From the NCBI GenBank assembly GCA_903632075.3, contig CAHIKZ030003460.1, forward strand, positions 1 through 64,000: DNA of 64,000 nt. The letters run 5' to 3'. Under the pieces are notes generated by a model. The model worked only from the letters and a program-made list of their open reading frames with translations. It was not told the origin of the DNA and did no database searches. Shown one piece after another: positions 24,481 through 35,059 of the stretch. This DNA comes from Acanthosepion pharaonis (lineage: Eukaryota > Mollusca > Cephalopoda > Sepiida > Sepiidae). Position 1 is the stretch's first letter, and the number at the start of each line of letters is the position of its first letter. The position numbers and the translations under genes are program-made.

Positions 24481-24647
24481 ATCAATGGTAACGCGATGGC
24501 ATTTCCCTTAAGCAATACACAAATCGCCGCCGTGAGCCAATCTTGCAAACTGAAAATTGTGGACTTGGAAACTTGCTCGATAACCAAGGTGTTCAAAGGA
24601 AAAGTGCATCCTACAAGTTGTTTTCTAACAATAAAAAACGGCAAAGG
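24481..24647 (+). CDS. NWD-like gene, exon f, with an apparent +1 base in an A-run
   Basis: The acceptor gtttctttttag ends at 24480 and the donor is GGCAAAG|GTTTGT. In phase 0 it reads INGNAMAFPLSNTQIAA, then CKLKIVDLETCSITKVFKGK, a WD-like blade. The frame then slips at the five-A run at 24600-24604. Dropping one A gives KVHPTSCFLTIKNGK, which joins exon g as NGKEILTTSCCRRNLKVYD, a normal next blade, and makes the splice phase agree (one carried base). The slip explains why no long reading frame covers this exon. It could be an assembly homopolymer error or a real mutation. Confidence 0.75.
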
Positions 24648-25323
24648 TTTGTAAAAAAAAAATGTCTATTTTATCTTTAAATCATTAGCTTTTCGAAAAC
24701 TTCATCAATCGATCACGAGAGAAGAAATTGATTCAAAACAATCGTGTATTAAGAATCTATAGTAAATGGTTGTCAGGACAGAGATTAGGAGAGATAATCA
24801 ACAGTAGTGAAACAAAGTTGAGTATGTCCGTTGGAACGGCCAAAGAAAAGATTGATTTACTTCATAGGTGCAGGTTTTGGAAGACACGTGCGAACGTTAT
24901 ATGTTAGAAAGTTGAAAGAGTTCAGTCAACAGCAGACCGGGGAAATGAACGTACCCCCCATAGAGACGTCATTTTTCCACGTAGTGCTACACCTTGGAGG
25001 AAGAGGAAAGAAAATGTATGTCTTTTTATAGACTTAAACAACGCCACCTGACGGACGTCAGACGAAACCAGGTGGGGTAATAAAATTTCCGGTTCCTTTA
25101 TTAATAGCATTCTGGGAATATGTATTTCTTTTTCTTTATCATTCATTATTATTATATGACTTTATTTTATTCTTATTTCAATTTTCCCACAACAAATTGA
25201 GTATTCATGAATCCTACAATTCATACGATACGACCTATATAAATATATTTACAAGGAGTTCTAAAAATCTTCCTTTTTGATCCACTTCAAAAAATCAGAA
25301 TTTTTTAATATTTAAAATTTCAC

Positions 25324-25742
25324 ACTATTTACATTGTTCGGACTATCATCCTCATCTTTGTTGTCATATTTATCACAACGTTTCGGCCGTTGTACGCTCC
25401 GGCCTTATTCAGGTTGTTGGAATGTCGAACTGAACCCTTTATTTTGCTCGCTGGGGTAGACTGTTCTAGTTCCACGTGCCATGTCTAATGGATGTCAGTT
25501 ATCAGTTATCTCCTGTTAATTCCCCGCTCCAAGTTCTCCGCCGCCTTAACCAGGTATTGAACTCACACTCTCTAGGTCCTGTCACTGGGTCTAACTAACG
25601 CCTTTATCTACTGTGCCATGTGTCCTTGAAAGGGTTCAGTTCGACTACTTGAAGTGATAAATATGGTAACAAAGATGGGGATGATAGTCCGAACAATGTA
25701 AATAGTGTGCATAATACCTTATCTCAGAAATATAGACAGATG
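25324..25742. repeat. Foldback element C with internal tRNA-like insert and 12-base target duplication
   Basis: It is flanked by TTAAAATTTCAC at 25312-25323 and again at 25743-25754, an exact duplication. The left arm begins ACTATTTACATTGTTCGGAC; the right arm (to about 25708) ends GTCCGAACAATGTAAATAGT. Only the left arm keeps the hammerhead-like motif (25376-25413, minus strand: CCTGAATAAGGCC, loop, GGCCGAAACG). The tail AATACCTTATCTCAGAAATA TAGACAGATG matches element B. The middle holds a minus-strand tRNA-like unit (25470-25625). Confidence 0.8.
25470..25625 (-). repeat. tRNA-like unit inside foldback element C
   Basis: The reverse complement reads ACATGGCACAGTAGATAAAG, GCGTTAGTTAGACCC, then GTGTGAGTTCAATACCTGGT, giving box A and B-box spacing typical of a tRNA-derived SINE head. 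It differs from the other heads in the window. Confidence 0.55.
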
Positions 25743-26053
25743 TTAAAATTTCACTTTTAAGAATATCATATTATTTTGAAGTACTTCTTGTTTGGTCTGA
25801 GAACTTTCAGCACCCTTTCCTTAATATATCCTCGTAGTTGTACATGGGTTAGTAAATTTTGTTTCAGCGCCTGTATCCAGCCAGAACAGATTAAGTGTAC
25901 TAAGTTCTTGCTCTTCTTGATTGACTGTTCATATAATAAAATTCGTCCCAACTTATTTTGTTGATTTAATTTGAATTGGTTTACAAAAAAAAAATATCCG
26001 TTTGTTTCGTCTTCGTAATTCACTCAGCAATTCTCTGAAAACTTTGTTTTTAG

Positions 26054-26163
26054 AGATTCTGACTACTAGTTGCTGCAGACGGAACTTAAAAGTCTACGAT
26101 ACAGAAGCGGGACAAATAATCAAAACAATGCAGGGTGTCAGTCAAAATATTTCCCATATTTCT
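26054..26163 (+). CDS. NWD-like gene, exon g (WD-like blade)
   Basis: The acceptor (tttgtttttag) ends at 26053 and the donor is ATTTCT|GTAAGT at 26163/26164. The exon codes about 37 residues: EILTTSCCRRNLKVYDTEAG, then QIIKTMQGVSQNISHIS. LKVYDTEAGQII is a clear WD blade end. The first two bases complete a Glu codon begun by exon f. It ends in phase 0 and so joins exon h across a 15.3 kb intron that holds SINEs, foldback elements, two Tx1-type LINE copies and a Gypsy remnant. It is too short to be noticed as a long reading frame. Confidence 0.8.
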
Positions 26164-26329
26164 GTAAGTAATTTTTAAAAATTTTAATAATACAGTAATT
26201 TAATTTCAGAGCACAGAATTTCTTCTTTCTTTTTTTTCTTTTCTCTGACGGCATCAAGATTATATTCCTTCATTCCTTGGTAACTGATTATTTGTTACGA
26301 ACCTAATACCATAGTATCTACAGTAAGAT

Positions 26330-26552
26330 AACCTGAAGGAGCCCTGTTTTTTAAAACAGTTTTCTTTTTTCTAGATAAGAGAACCCAGTCAGTCTTGTTA
26401 TTTAACCCATAGCTGGGTGGAGAAACGATGGATCCATACTTTTGACTAATGGTATTTGTGTGAAAATGAGCGTCACGAACCCGGGCGGAATTCGATCTCG
26501 ATTCGCTGATTTCTCTATGGGACTTGCTAACCGTTACACTACCCACACAAAG
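26330..26552 (-). repeat. tRNA-headed SINE with Ceph-like tail, minus strand, best-preserved
   Basis: The reverse complement starts TGGGTAGTGTAACGGTTAGC, has GAATCGAGATCGAATTCCGC (B-box), GGGTTCGTGACGCTCATTTT, AATACCATTAG, CCACCCAGCTATGGGTTAAA and ACAAGACTGACTGGGTTCTC. It is the clearest full-length unit of this SINE family in the window and lies 170 bases after exon g. Confidence 0.75.
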
Positions 26553-26806
26553 TGAAACGATTTATTAACAAATATTAAGTTTTAAAAGCAAAACTTTCTT
26601 AGATTTAAATGGTGGTTTCTTTTCAGTGCTCAAAATTCTTTCTTTCAGTATTGTTTGTCAAGAGACCTTGTCACAAGCACGGACAAAATCTTTTATGATA
26701 ATTTTATATTTATCATTTCTTATATCAATTCTTCTAACTGTCGGAGTGTGTTTGGTCTCGGTGCATAATTATTTGCCTGGAAATTTTTAAGACCTGACAT
26801 ATCAAT

Positions 26807-27185
26807 TTACTTTTATTTCAAACTTGTCTTCTCTTTGTTGATATAGATGTTATTATAGACACAACGTTTCGGCCGAGTACACTCTGGCAATCATCAGGTG
26901 TCCATTGTTTGGCTTGATTTAGGATATTTGTTGATAATTGTGCTATTCTGTCCCTGTGATGCCGGTTATTGTTTATTCCTGCTGGACCAGTGTTTCACTA
27001 CCTGATCCAGGAATTGGACACACGACCACTAGATGATAGTAATCCAATAACTAACTATATCCATTACGACACCCAAAGGACATCAGTAGTGTATTTCTGG
27101 AGTCTTTATATTCAATGTCAGTTCGTTTTGACATTTGTTGATCATGGTGGGTTCGTACCACTTTTCATAATTTAGTATTTTATTT
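26807..27185. repeat. Element D of the hammerhead-like family, 13-base target duplication
   Basis: CTGACATATCAAT flanks it exactly at 26794-26806 and 27186-27198. Near its left end, on the minus strand (26861-26899), it carries ACCTGATGATTGCC, AGAGTGTACTC, GGCCGAAACGTTGTG. A matching right arm is not visible, so it is not a foldback; it shares only the left-arm motif region with elements A-C. Confidence 0.75.
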
Positions 27186-27658
27186 CTGACATATCAATGA
27201 AAACGTGAAGATAAATGTTGAAAATAAAAACTCCTCTTCATAAAACAGCTGAATAATTTATGACACAATTTTTAGAGCGGTAGACGCTCCCTCTAGTCGA
27301 AATAAGCTAGTTTTAGTTGGTTGAACATACTTTATTGCAAAGAGACAATAATTTTGCTGAATGACAAGACCAAACATGTTTGTAGCACATTTATACATCT
27401 GAATGTCTTTTTTCAAGTACAATACAACGATGCATATCTTTGTGCAGTGGGTTGAGTCGTATTTCTTCATTGTTTCGTTGTGTGTTTAAGACCAAGGAAT
27501 AACAAGATAGATTTAAATCTAAAAATATATTTCAGCTGGTACACTGTACAGAAAAAAATATGCATCAAAAGTTTTCGAGGAAAGTATCGTTCTCAAAGTT
27601 AGGATGCTTGTCACCGTTGATAGTTGCATAATTAAAAGAAAAAAAACTTGTAGTTCCA

Positions 27659-28050
27659 ATGAATTATTTATTTTATGGAAATATTTCGACTAGCTGTTGC
27701 TAGTCTTGGTCACTCCTTAATTTGAGTAAAACAGTGCAAAGAAACTAGAAACGCTTAAGAAATCAAAGAAAAGAAGAAAAACGGTTGATGACGTTTACAA
27801 AATAAGAGCAAGTTGAGACGTAGAAAAAAATGTTTTTACTCTACAAATTGCCATTTTTTTTTTCTCATATCATACTTTTCTTTGGAGCAGAGAGGTCCAG
27901 ACAGGATGGAGTTGTGCTGCATCTATCCTATTGCAGGTATTTTTTGTATTTGCTATCACCATTTGTTCAGCTACTCTTATTTGTTTGAAACACTTTTGGT
28001 TCGTCAATTTTATTTCCGGATGATCGAAATATTTCCATAAAATAAATCAT
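27659..28050. repeat. Foldback element E (different arm sequence)
   Basis: The arm GAATTATTTATTTTATGGAA ATATTTCGA (27661-27689) recurs inverted at 28023-28051 (TCGAAATATTTCCATAAAAT AAAT). Inside the left arm border, on the minus strand, a perfect 7-bp hairpin GACTAGC-aaca-GCTAGTC is followed by GAAAT (27683-27705), the same layout as in elements A-D with different bases. Confidence 0.65.
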
Positions 28051-28149
28051 TCGCTGTAACTGCGAGGTTTTTCTTTTAAAGTGTCGTTCTGTCCGTTGCG
28101 AAGCTTTCGTCGACAACAAAATAGCTGATTTTTTTTATTTCAATATAGC

Positions 28150-28245
28150 CAAGCTATAGGTCAAATAATAGACTGAACTCTTTAGCCTTGACTAGCAACC
28201 AGTCTAGGAGAATGACATTTCTGAATTCAAAATGTGGGGAAGGCA
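28150..28245 (+). repeat. SINE tail fragment
   Basis: AGCAACCAGTCTAGGAGAAT and TTTCTGAATTCAAAATG match the tail domain seen at 700-745. The head is absent. Confidence 0.55.
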
Positions 28246-28552
28246 ACGGAAAATAACTCGATTATTTTTTTTTCTCAAGTATAATAATAGCAATGCACAA
28301 TTTACAGATATTATAAAAGGAATCTGTGGAGAGCCATCATCGCCTGTGTCCTTTAAGTACATGGCTTTTAAAGAAATACCAGGAGGTGCATCATTTAGGC
28401 TGGAATTCTGAATCTGCATTATACTGGGAGCAGAAGCGAAATAGGTGACCAGTTATACAATAGCGTTTTCTAGATTCTTCCAGTTGCTAAGGACATTTTG
28501 TTTTGTTGTTAACAGTTACTTTGTTTTAATAAATTCATTTCGTTTTTGCCTT

Positions 28553-28583
28553 AAAAAAGTCCACATTGGACGAAACGCGTCGG
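28553..28583 (+). other. Hammerhead ribozyme-like sequence, core degraded
   Basis: AGTCC-acatt-GGAC-GAAAC-GCGTC: a 4-bp stem II (28559-28562 with 28568-28571) followed by GAAAC and GCGTC, the layout of short-stem-III hammerheads known from Penelope-like elements and retrozymes. The expected CUGAUGA before stem II reads CTTAAAA here, so three core bases are changed and self-cleavage is not expected. Confidence 0.5.
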
Positions 28584-28611
28584 CTAATAATACAGTTTTC
28601 TTATTGTCTTT

Positions 28612-28616
<5 letters not shown>

Positions 28617-28653
<37 letters not shown>
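28617..28653. repeat. (TA)n microsatellite
   Basis: About 18 uninterrupted TA units, immediately before a dispersed repeat copy (28654-28905). Confidence 0.95.
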
Positions 28654-28656
<3 letters not shown>

Positions 28657-28905
28657 TCACTCCATACAAGGCAGTAAAACCACTAAGAAACAAGTGGTTA
28701 TTGGGTGTAAAAGAATTAGGAACAGAAACATTAATAATGAGCGAGAAGAGAAAAGAGTAATCAAGAAAGCAGTAGATAGCGATTGACATCGGATTTAACT
28801 TTTTGCAGATTAAAAACATGAAGCCGGAAGAGAGTTCCATTAGCGAGAAGCGAAACTGTTAGCATATAATTCACGGTTACATCTATCCAACTCAACTGTA
28901 AATTG
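28654..28905 (+). repeat. Dispersed repeat, family F, copy 1
   Basis: It matches 55732-55990 along its length: shared stretches include AAAACCACTAAGAAACAAG, ATTGACAT, GAAGAGAGTTCCATTAG / equivalent, and GAAACTGTTAGCATA. It has no coding potential I recognise. In both copies a microsatellite abuts the left end. Confidence 0.7.
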
Positions 28906-29351
28906 ATGAAATCTTGACGCCAATTAACAGCTCGCCTCAGCTATTAGAGAGATGTGATTAAATATACTTTAATGTTTAAAAAAATATTCAGTATTATTGT
29001 TTAGGTAATAAGCATTATAACATAGGAAAAATAGCTATATTGTGGAAAAAAGAAAAGAATTTTCGACAATATATGCATTTTTTTACGTATTTATTGATAT
29101 TTTTTAATTTATCAAAAATGACGTACTTGTACATGTATTTATGGATAATGTTATACATTAATTACTAATTCCTTAATTAATAACCATTTGTGCTTAGTTG
29201 TCGACTTTAATAGCTACCTGCTCATGTGTTAAAATTTTGGAATAATGCAATAATAAAAATCTAAATTTCGTCTCTCTGATAGATGTCGCAATCTTTAAAA
29301 AAAAAAGTCTAGGTATCATAATGAAGAGCTCGTCCGAATAACCACCATTTT

Positions 29352-29360
29352 TATATATAT

Positions 29361-29394
<34 letters not shown>
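29352..29394. repeat. (TA)n microsatellite
   Basis: Two TA runs separated by one base change. Confidence 0.95.
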
Positions 29395-29601
29395 AACTTA
29401 ACCGCAGTTTTTTTATTTAATTTTTTGGTAAATGTTGGATTTCATTTTAGCTGTTATTTTTCATAAAACAAGGTTTTGGGTTGTTTTTTTTTTTTAATGT
29501 TGTAATGTTAATTTTCATATTGGCTTTTGGGTCATGTAATTTAATTTTGTACTTTGTAGAAATCCCTCTTTTATACAAGTTTCATTAAAACCTATGTACA
29601 C

Positions 29602-29603
29602 AA

Positions 29604-29668
<65 letters not shown>

Positions 29669-29669
29669 A
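29602..29669. repeat. Compound microsatellite (CA)n(TA)n
   Basis: About 11 CA units followed by TA units with one AATA interruption. Confidence 0.95.
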
Positions 29670-29910
29670 TAAAAGCCAAAAGTAGGAAAATATTTATAAA
29701 TTCAACATTTTTAAATTCCGTTTTGTTTTAAAAATTGAAATGTAAAACCCCGTTATCTTCTTACCCAAAACTTCTGGTGTATCTAAATAAATAGCGAAAC
29801 ATGTTAAATCTATGAGGATTTTCCTACTTGCTCTTTATGTAATCATTCCATTGGTATTATTCCATATCTTATAGTCACGAATAGAGATAGAACTCGAGTG
29901 CAACCGGTGA

Positions 29911-29950
29911 AGATATATATAGTGTGTGTGTGTGTGTGAGAGAGAGAGAT
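29911..29950. repeat. Compound microsatellite (TA)n(GT)n(GA)n
   Basis: Short TA, then about 9 GT units, then about 6 GA units. Confidence 0.85.
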
Positions 29951-30689
29951 TTTAACTGTATTAATCTATCTTTGATAAAGATTTTCTTATTTGTTCCTTA
30001 TTTAATAATTGTCCGATTTCTTCCATATCTTCAATTTACACTAACGCACACATAACGGTATTTATCTTTACTTTTCTATTGTATTTCTAATTCCAGTTTC
30101 TCCTGGTCCTTTCAGAAATCTCTCTTGATCAGCCTAACAACCTCGATTTTCATAGAATATAAACATTAAATTCTCCAATTGAAATCTTTTCTCTGACTTC
30201 CCATTCTGATTTATACTTGAGTGGTCATGTGTTCTGCTTCATTTCACTAGTTCTTTGTAACTGAAAAATTAGTTCAGGCTGATAGACTTTGTTTTCTTGT
30301 CCTGCATTTAATGCATAATTTCTTCTACTTAATGAGAACCTTTTCCACAAAAGTGCAATTGACAGTGTTTGTGTTTATGCTCTTCTTTGTATTCTGCCAT
30401 GATTGTTACCAAGTATGTCTGTATAAAAATACAAGTTCATTCATGACACTCTCTATCAGCCGTGGACTAAACAATAATTACTGACTGTAATTATTTAAAT
30501 GATTCAATTATTTCTATACTTGCACAATTATAAAGTTTAATTAATTTATAAATTTCAGAGATTAACAACAATAACAGAAGAATCATAACAGTATACTGTA
30601 AATAAATTAGACTCGTTGACCCTATTACCCTAGCAAGAACATTCTATTCGATACGCCTACACACATAAACTTTAGCCAATGACATTACC

Positions 30690-32940
30690 AGGCGTGCAAT
30701 TCTCGATTCGAAATTTCGGCGGCATATCGAGAGCCGGTTTACCAAGGAGCCTGGTCTCCGTGACGACAGGAGTTTCGCATATCAGCTATTTAACTGACTT
30801 TCCTCGGTTTTTCGCCGACTTTGACTAAAGCGGCTAGCTGCGAGGGAGAGATCACAGAGGGCGAAGTCTACAGGGCATTGAAGAAGGTCGGCAGAGGCAA
30901 GTCTTCCGGTCTGGATGGTTTGCCCTATGAATTGTACTTGAGGCTGTCGCACATCTTTGTCCCAATTTTGACTGCGGTGTTTAACAACTTGTTTCTGTCG
31001 GGGCCCATCCCCAACTGGATTTCCAGGGGGTGATCACTCTGTTGAAAAAAAGGGCAAGGGTGGTGGGGGGAAACTAGATGATTACAGGCTCATAACTCTG
31101 CTAAACACAGAGTTAAAGGTTTTGGCCAAGATCCTTCAGGAGCGTTTGCAGTCAGTTGCCAAGTTCTGTTGAGTCCTGAGCAGATTGTTCTGTGAGGGGC
31201 CGAACAATTCAGAGCAACCTGCATCTGATCCGCACGATCATAGAAGGAGTAAAAGACGACGATGAGGCCGCGCTGATTAATTTGGATCAGTCCGAGGCAT
31301 TTGATAGGGTTGACCATCGCTACATTTCTACAGTTCTGCAGGCCCCGGATTCGCACCCAACTTCTGCCGCTGAATTAGCCTCCTGTATCGCTCTCCAAGT
31401 GCTGTGATACAGGTGAACGGAAAGCTGTCGGATGCTTTTGTGCTGTCTAGGTCTGTTCGTCAGGGTTGTCCACTGTCGCCCCTACTTTATGCTTTGGCGT
31501 TGGAGCCTCTCCTTCGCCGGCTGAGGGACGAGGCGTGCAGTCCGGCCCTACGCGGAATCACCGTTCCTGGAGGAGCTCGAGCCAGTGTTTCTGCGTACGC
31601 CGATGACGTATCTGCTTTCGTGTCGTCACGTAGCGACATTGAGGCGGTACAGAAGGCGCTTGAACAGTACGTGAAAGTGACGGGGCCAAGATAAACCGCG
31701 ACAAATCGTCCGGCTTGCGGTTAGGTGCCTGGAAGGGGTCGATCTTCCAGGCCGCTTCGGTTGGACGGACGGTCCTGTCCGCATTTTTGGAGTGTGGTTT
31801 GGACCCGACCTCCATCTGGAGAAAAATTGGTCTGAAGTACTGCCGGTCAGATTTTGAGTCGACGGAGGTTGTCCGTGAAGGGCAGGCCGGAGGTGTGTGC
31901 TACATACATCTTCCCGCTTGTTCTTTATCGATTGTCCGTATTTCCTCTCTGTGATGACCACGGAAGCCGCTCGAGCGCTCGCTATCCGCCATTTTATGGA
32001 GGGGCGCGGGAATCAGGTTGACAGACGAGTCTGCACTAAACGTCCGTGTCATGGGGGGGGGGCTGGGAATGCCAAACTTCGTGCCTCTAGGTTGGCTTTC
32101 CTACGCCGCGCATTGACAAGAGGAGATCTGATTCTGGCGGGGATGGTTAGGGACGCGTTCCTTGCCTTACTATCTGTCCCCCATCACGCGTGTTGAGCGC
32201 CGTCGCAAACCCAGGATCAATCGTATTTCCTTCGCGAGTGTCGGTCGGCCATGTTGGCCATTCCGCGGTCCAGTGACATTTCACGGCCTAGGAAGGTCTT
32301 CTATCGGGAGTTAGTGGATGGGCCCGCGAAGGATCTCCTACGTGATACGCTCGGCTTGTCGGGGGATGAGTTTCGCTCTTACTGGTCTTGGGCGCCACGG
32401 ATTACCTCAGTAATTGGTTTTCGCTTACCTGGAATTGGCTGAATCCTCTCTCAATGACAAGGTTTTCATATGGGGCTTGGCGGATTTGCAGACTGTGAAC
32501 GGTGTGGCTTTGGTTTAGAAGAAACGGCTTCGCACGCCTTCTACAATTTCCTCCGGGTCCGCCCCTTTATGGGACCATGTCGGCGAGCTGACGGCTCGTC
32601 TCGTTCCCGAAAAGCTTGTGCCCATTGATCGCGTATACGCGTGTGACAATGTGCCCCCCTTGTTCCGGGGTGAAACGAATGGTGTTTCTGACGTTGCTAG
32701 CCACGGCCCGAATGGTAATTTGGACGACGCGAAAGGAGGAAGTCTTGCGGGGCAATCGTCTTTCTCATCAGGATCTAATCCGATTCTTTGAGCATCAGCT
32801 CAAGATGAAGATTAGAACTGATAGAATACGATTGCATTCGACAGTCTTTAACGAAAGGTGGGTGAAAGAGGCGAGCTTGATTCGTTTGAACGGGGCTAGC
32901 CTTGATTTTTCTTCTAGGAAATGCTTGAATTACAATAAAT
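30690..32940 (+). pseudogene. Tx1/L1-superfamily LINE, 5'-truncated (copy 1)
   Basis: It starts within the linker before the polymerase and runs to a stop at 32942. Readable in order: GKSSGLDGLPYELYLRL (30821 on), broken 'RLITLLNTELKVLAKILQ', GRTIQSNLHLIRTIIEG, AALINLDQSEAFDRVDHRYI, VLSRSVRQGCPLSPLLYALA (31404 on), VSAYADDVSAFVSSRS (catalytic YADD), RLGAWKGSIFQA, then the C-terminal part to MVIWTTRKEEVLRGNRLSHQ and FFEHQLKMKIRTDR. 'NFRP..LLNT..KILAK.LA.RL' and 'LDQ..AFDRVDH' are typical of the Tx1 group. At least six frame breaks make it inactive. It is noticeably richer in GC than the surrounding intron, and its protein agrees closely with the copy at 35600-39430. Confidence 0.85.
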
Positions 32941-33029
32941 GAGAAAAATGCGTAAACAATTGTATTAAAATATTTTTTAGGTTATTTCATTTCAAAAGAA
33001 TTTTTTATATCACCAGACCAAGTTTGATT

Positions 33030-35050
33030 TTGACTGAAAAAATACTAAAAGTTTTTAGCTACACCTACAAATAAAAAAGAATTGGAATCATTTTAGTTTT
33101 TTTGGGGATTGGTGAATTTTTTTTAGGCAATATTTTTACCAAAATACACAGCCTTGACTGAACCGTTTGCAAATTTAAGAAAAAGATTGATTGTTGGAAT
33201 TTATTTGGTCAGAAAAAACAACAATGGCTTTTGATAGATTAAAAGGAATTATGGCAAAAAAACCAGTAGTGAAAATGTTTGATCAATAAAAAAGGACATT
33301 ACGTTAACCACAGATGCAAGCGAACATTCGATATTGGGAATATTATCACAAGGACATCCGATAATGTATTTATCAAGAAGACTAACGAACACCGAATTTA
33401 ATTATTCAAATATAGAGAAAGAAGCATTGACTATTTTCTTTTTTTTTTTACTAGAGCCCGACAATTTTTAATTGGGAAAAAATACTGTTTAAAAGTGATC
33501 ATAGACCATTAGAGTTTATATTTAACCCAAGAAAAGAATTACCCAAAGTCACGACATCAAGGATACTAAGATGGGTAATAAGATTAATGGCATTTGATTT
33601 TTTGATTTAGAATATGTCAGGAATTTTATTCCACACGTAGATGCATTATCAAGATTTTGCGATTTTTACAAGGATTTCAAAAAAAAACAGAAGAAGAATT
33701 TGAAGATGCGTTCTTAGATTGGGTAGAGACTGATGTTTTGTCTTTTTAGATACAATGGTTGCCGAAACTAGACATGATCCAGTACTAAGTAGGATAATAT
33801 CGAGAATAAGAAAAAAAAAAAAATGGGGACTGTTAATTTTTCTTTGTTCTAGGTCGGAAAGACCCTACAAAGTAATAAGACAGAACATGGAGTGATTTGT
33901 AATGAGGATCTGGTAGTTCCCCAGAACGTCCCCCCCCCATTGTACACAAAGAAAATTGGTAATAAAAAGTGTACATGATGATATACACTGTGGAATAGCG
34001 GCCACACAAAAAAAGGATAAAATTAGAAAAGAGATGTCGAAGAATATATAAAAAGGTGCAAAAAATGTAAAGAATTAAGAAACTTTACACAGACTACTTT
34101 TACATTCATGGCTCAAAGACATGGAGCCAAGAATCTTTTTCAGGCTGGCCTGAATCGCCCTCTTGTTGGGTGCCAGACAAGAAAAGTTCTACGATAAAAC
34201 AGATTCTAAGAGTCATATTTTTCCAGAAACGGCATAGCAAAACCCTGGTATCTGAAAACGCACCAGATTGTCAGTTTTTGTGATGAAGACCTTAATTTAT
34301 GGTTAGAAAAAATAGGATGTAAAATCGTATAAGTCACCCCATATAAGCCCCCCTCAGTCGAACAAATTTTTAGCGGAAAGAATGGTGCAGACCCTAAAAA
34401 CTGGACGTGAGCTCAAAAGCATGCTATCAGAAAAAAGAAAAAAGCCGAAGTTTTTCTACTGAGGCTGCTTTTAAACTATCTCCTCAATACCACACATGCT
34501 GAAAGACTAGAAAGCCCATCAGCTTTAATGGAAGACAAATTAGAGCCCCGATAACGATGTCGTATTCCACAAATGAAAAAATGTGGTACAAAAAAAGAAA
34601 GGGAGCAAATCCAGAAAAGGCAGAATTTATCATGCAAAAAGGCCACAATGCAGCTATAATAAATAGAGAAAACAGCAACAGTGTATTCCTCCCCAGACCA
34701 GATCAAAAAAGGACCCAGTGGGTGAATATGAAGAGCAAAATGAGGAAAATGTCTACGATTCCGCCCGTTAATGAACAACCGTTACAGAATGAAACATCAG
34801 AAGACGCCTCTCAAATAATGCAGGATCAAGTATGGGCCAGAATGAGTTTGAAAAGTTCGGACGAAGATCAAATAATGCAAGAAGATGCCTATGATTACAG
34901 CTTAGCGCGGGACCTGATCTAGGTCTCCCAGAAAAAAAATCCCGGGAGAGAGAAGTAAAACAAAGTAATGAAACTATCACGAGAAGAAGTACAAGAACTA
35001 CTAGAGGTATAAAACCTATACGTTTCAGGGAGATGTAGTGACACTGGCAA
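33030..35050 (+). pseudogene. Gypsy-type LTR retrotransposon pol remnant (RT end, RNase H, integrase)
   Basis: Broken frames give, in order, the RT C-terminus 'TNKKELES' and 'FLPKYTALTEPFANLRKK' (33050-33190), RNase H TLTTDASEHSILGILSQ, then MYLSRRLTNTEFNYSNIEKE (33300-33430), SDHRPLEFIFNPRKE, LPKVTTSRILRW, then integrase pieces EYIKRCKKCKELRNFTQTTF (zinc-finger-side) and later 'FSRNGIA...' with 'VTPYKPPSVEQIF'. A 121-residue open frame at 34557-34922 (SYSTNEKMWYKKRKGANPEK and QKGHNAAIINREN) is the usual post-integrase tail. No LTRs are recognised. It is wedged between two Tx1-type LINE copies, all on the same strand. Confidence 0.8.
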
Positions 35051-35059
35051 ATTAATATG

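Noticed and set aside
24740..25110. Solo LTR with TATA-like box and AATAAA
   Set aside because: A tataga-like box and AATAAA occur at plausible spacing, but no TG...CA ends or target duplication could be found.
28617..29669. CRISPR-like or other array of spaced repeats
   Set aside because: The repeats are plain dinucleotide microsatellites without constant spacers; the genome is eukaryotic.
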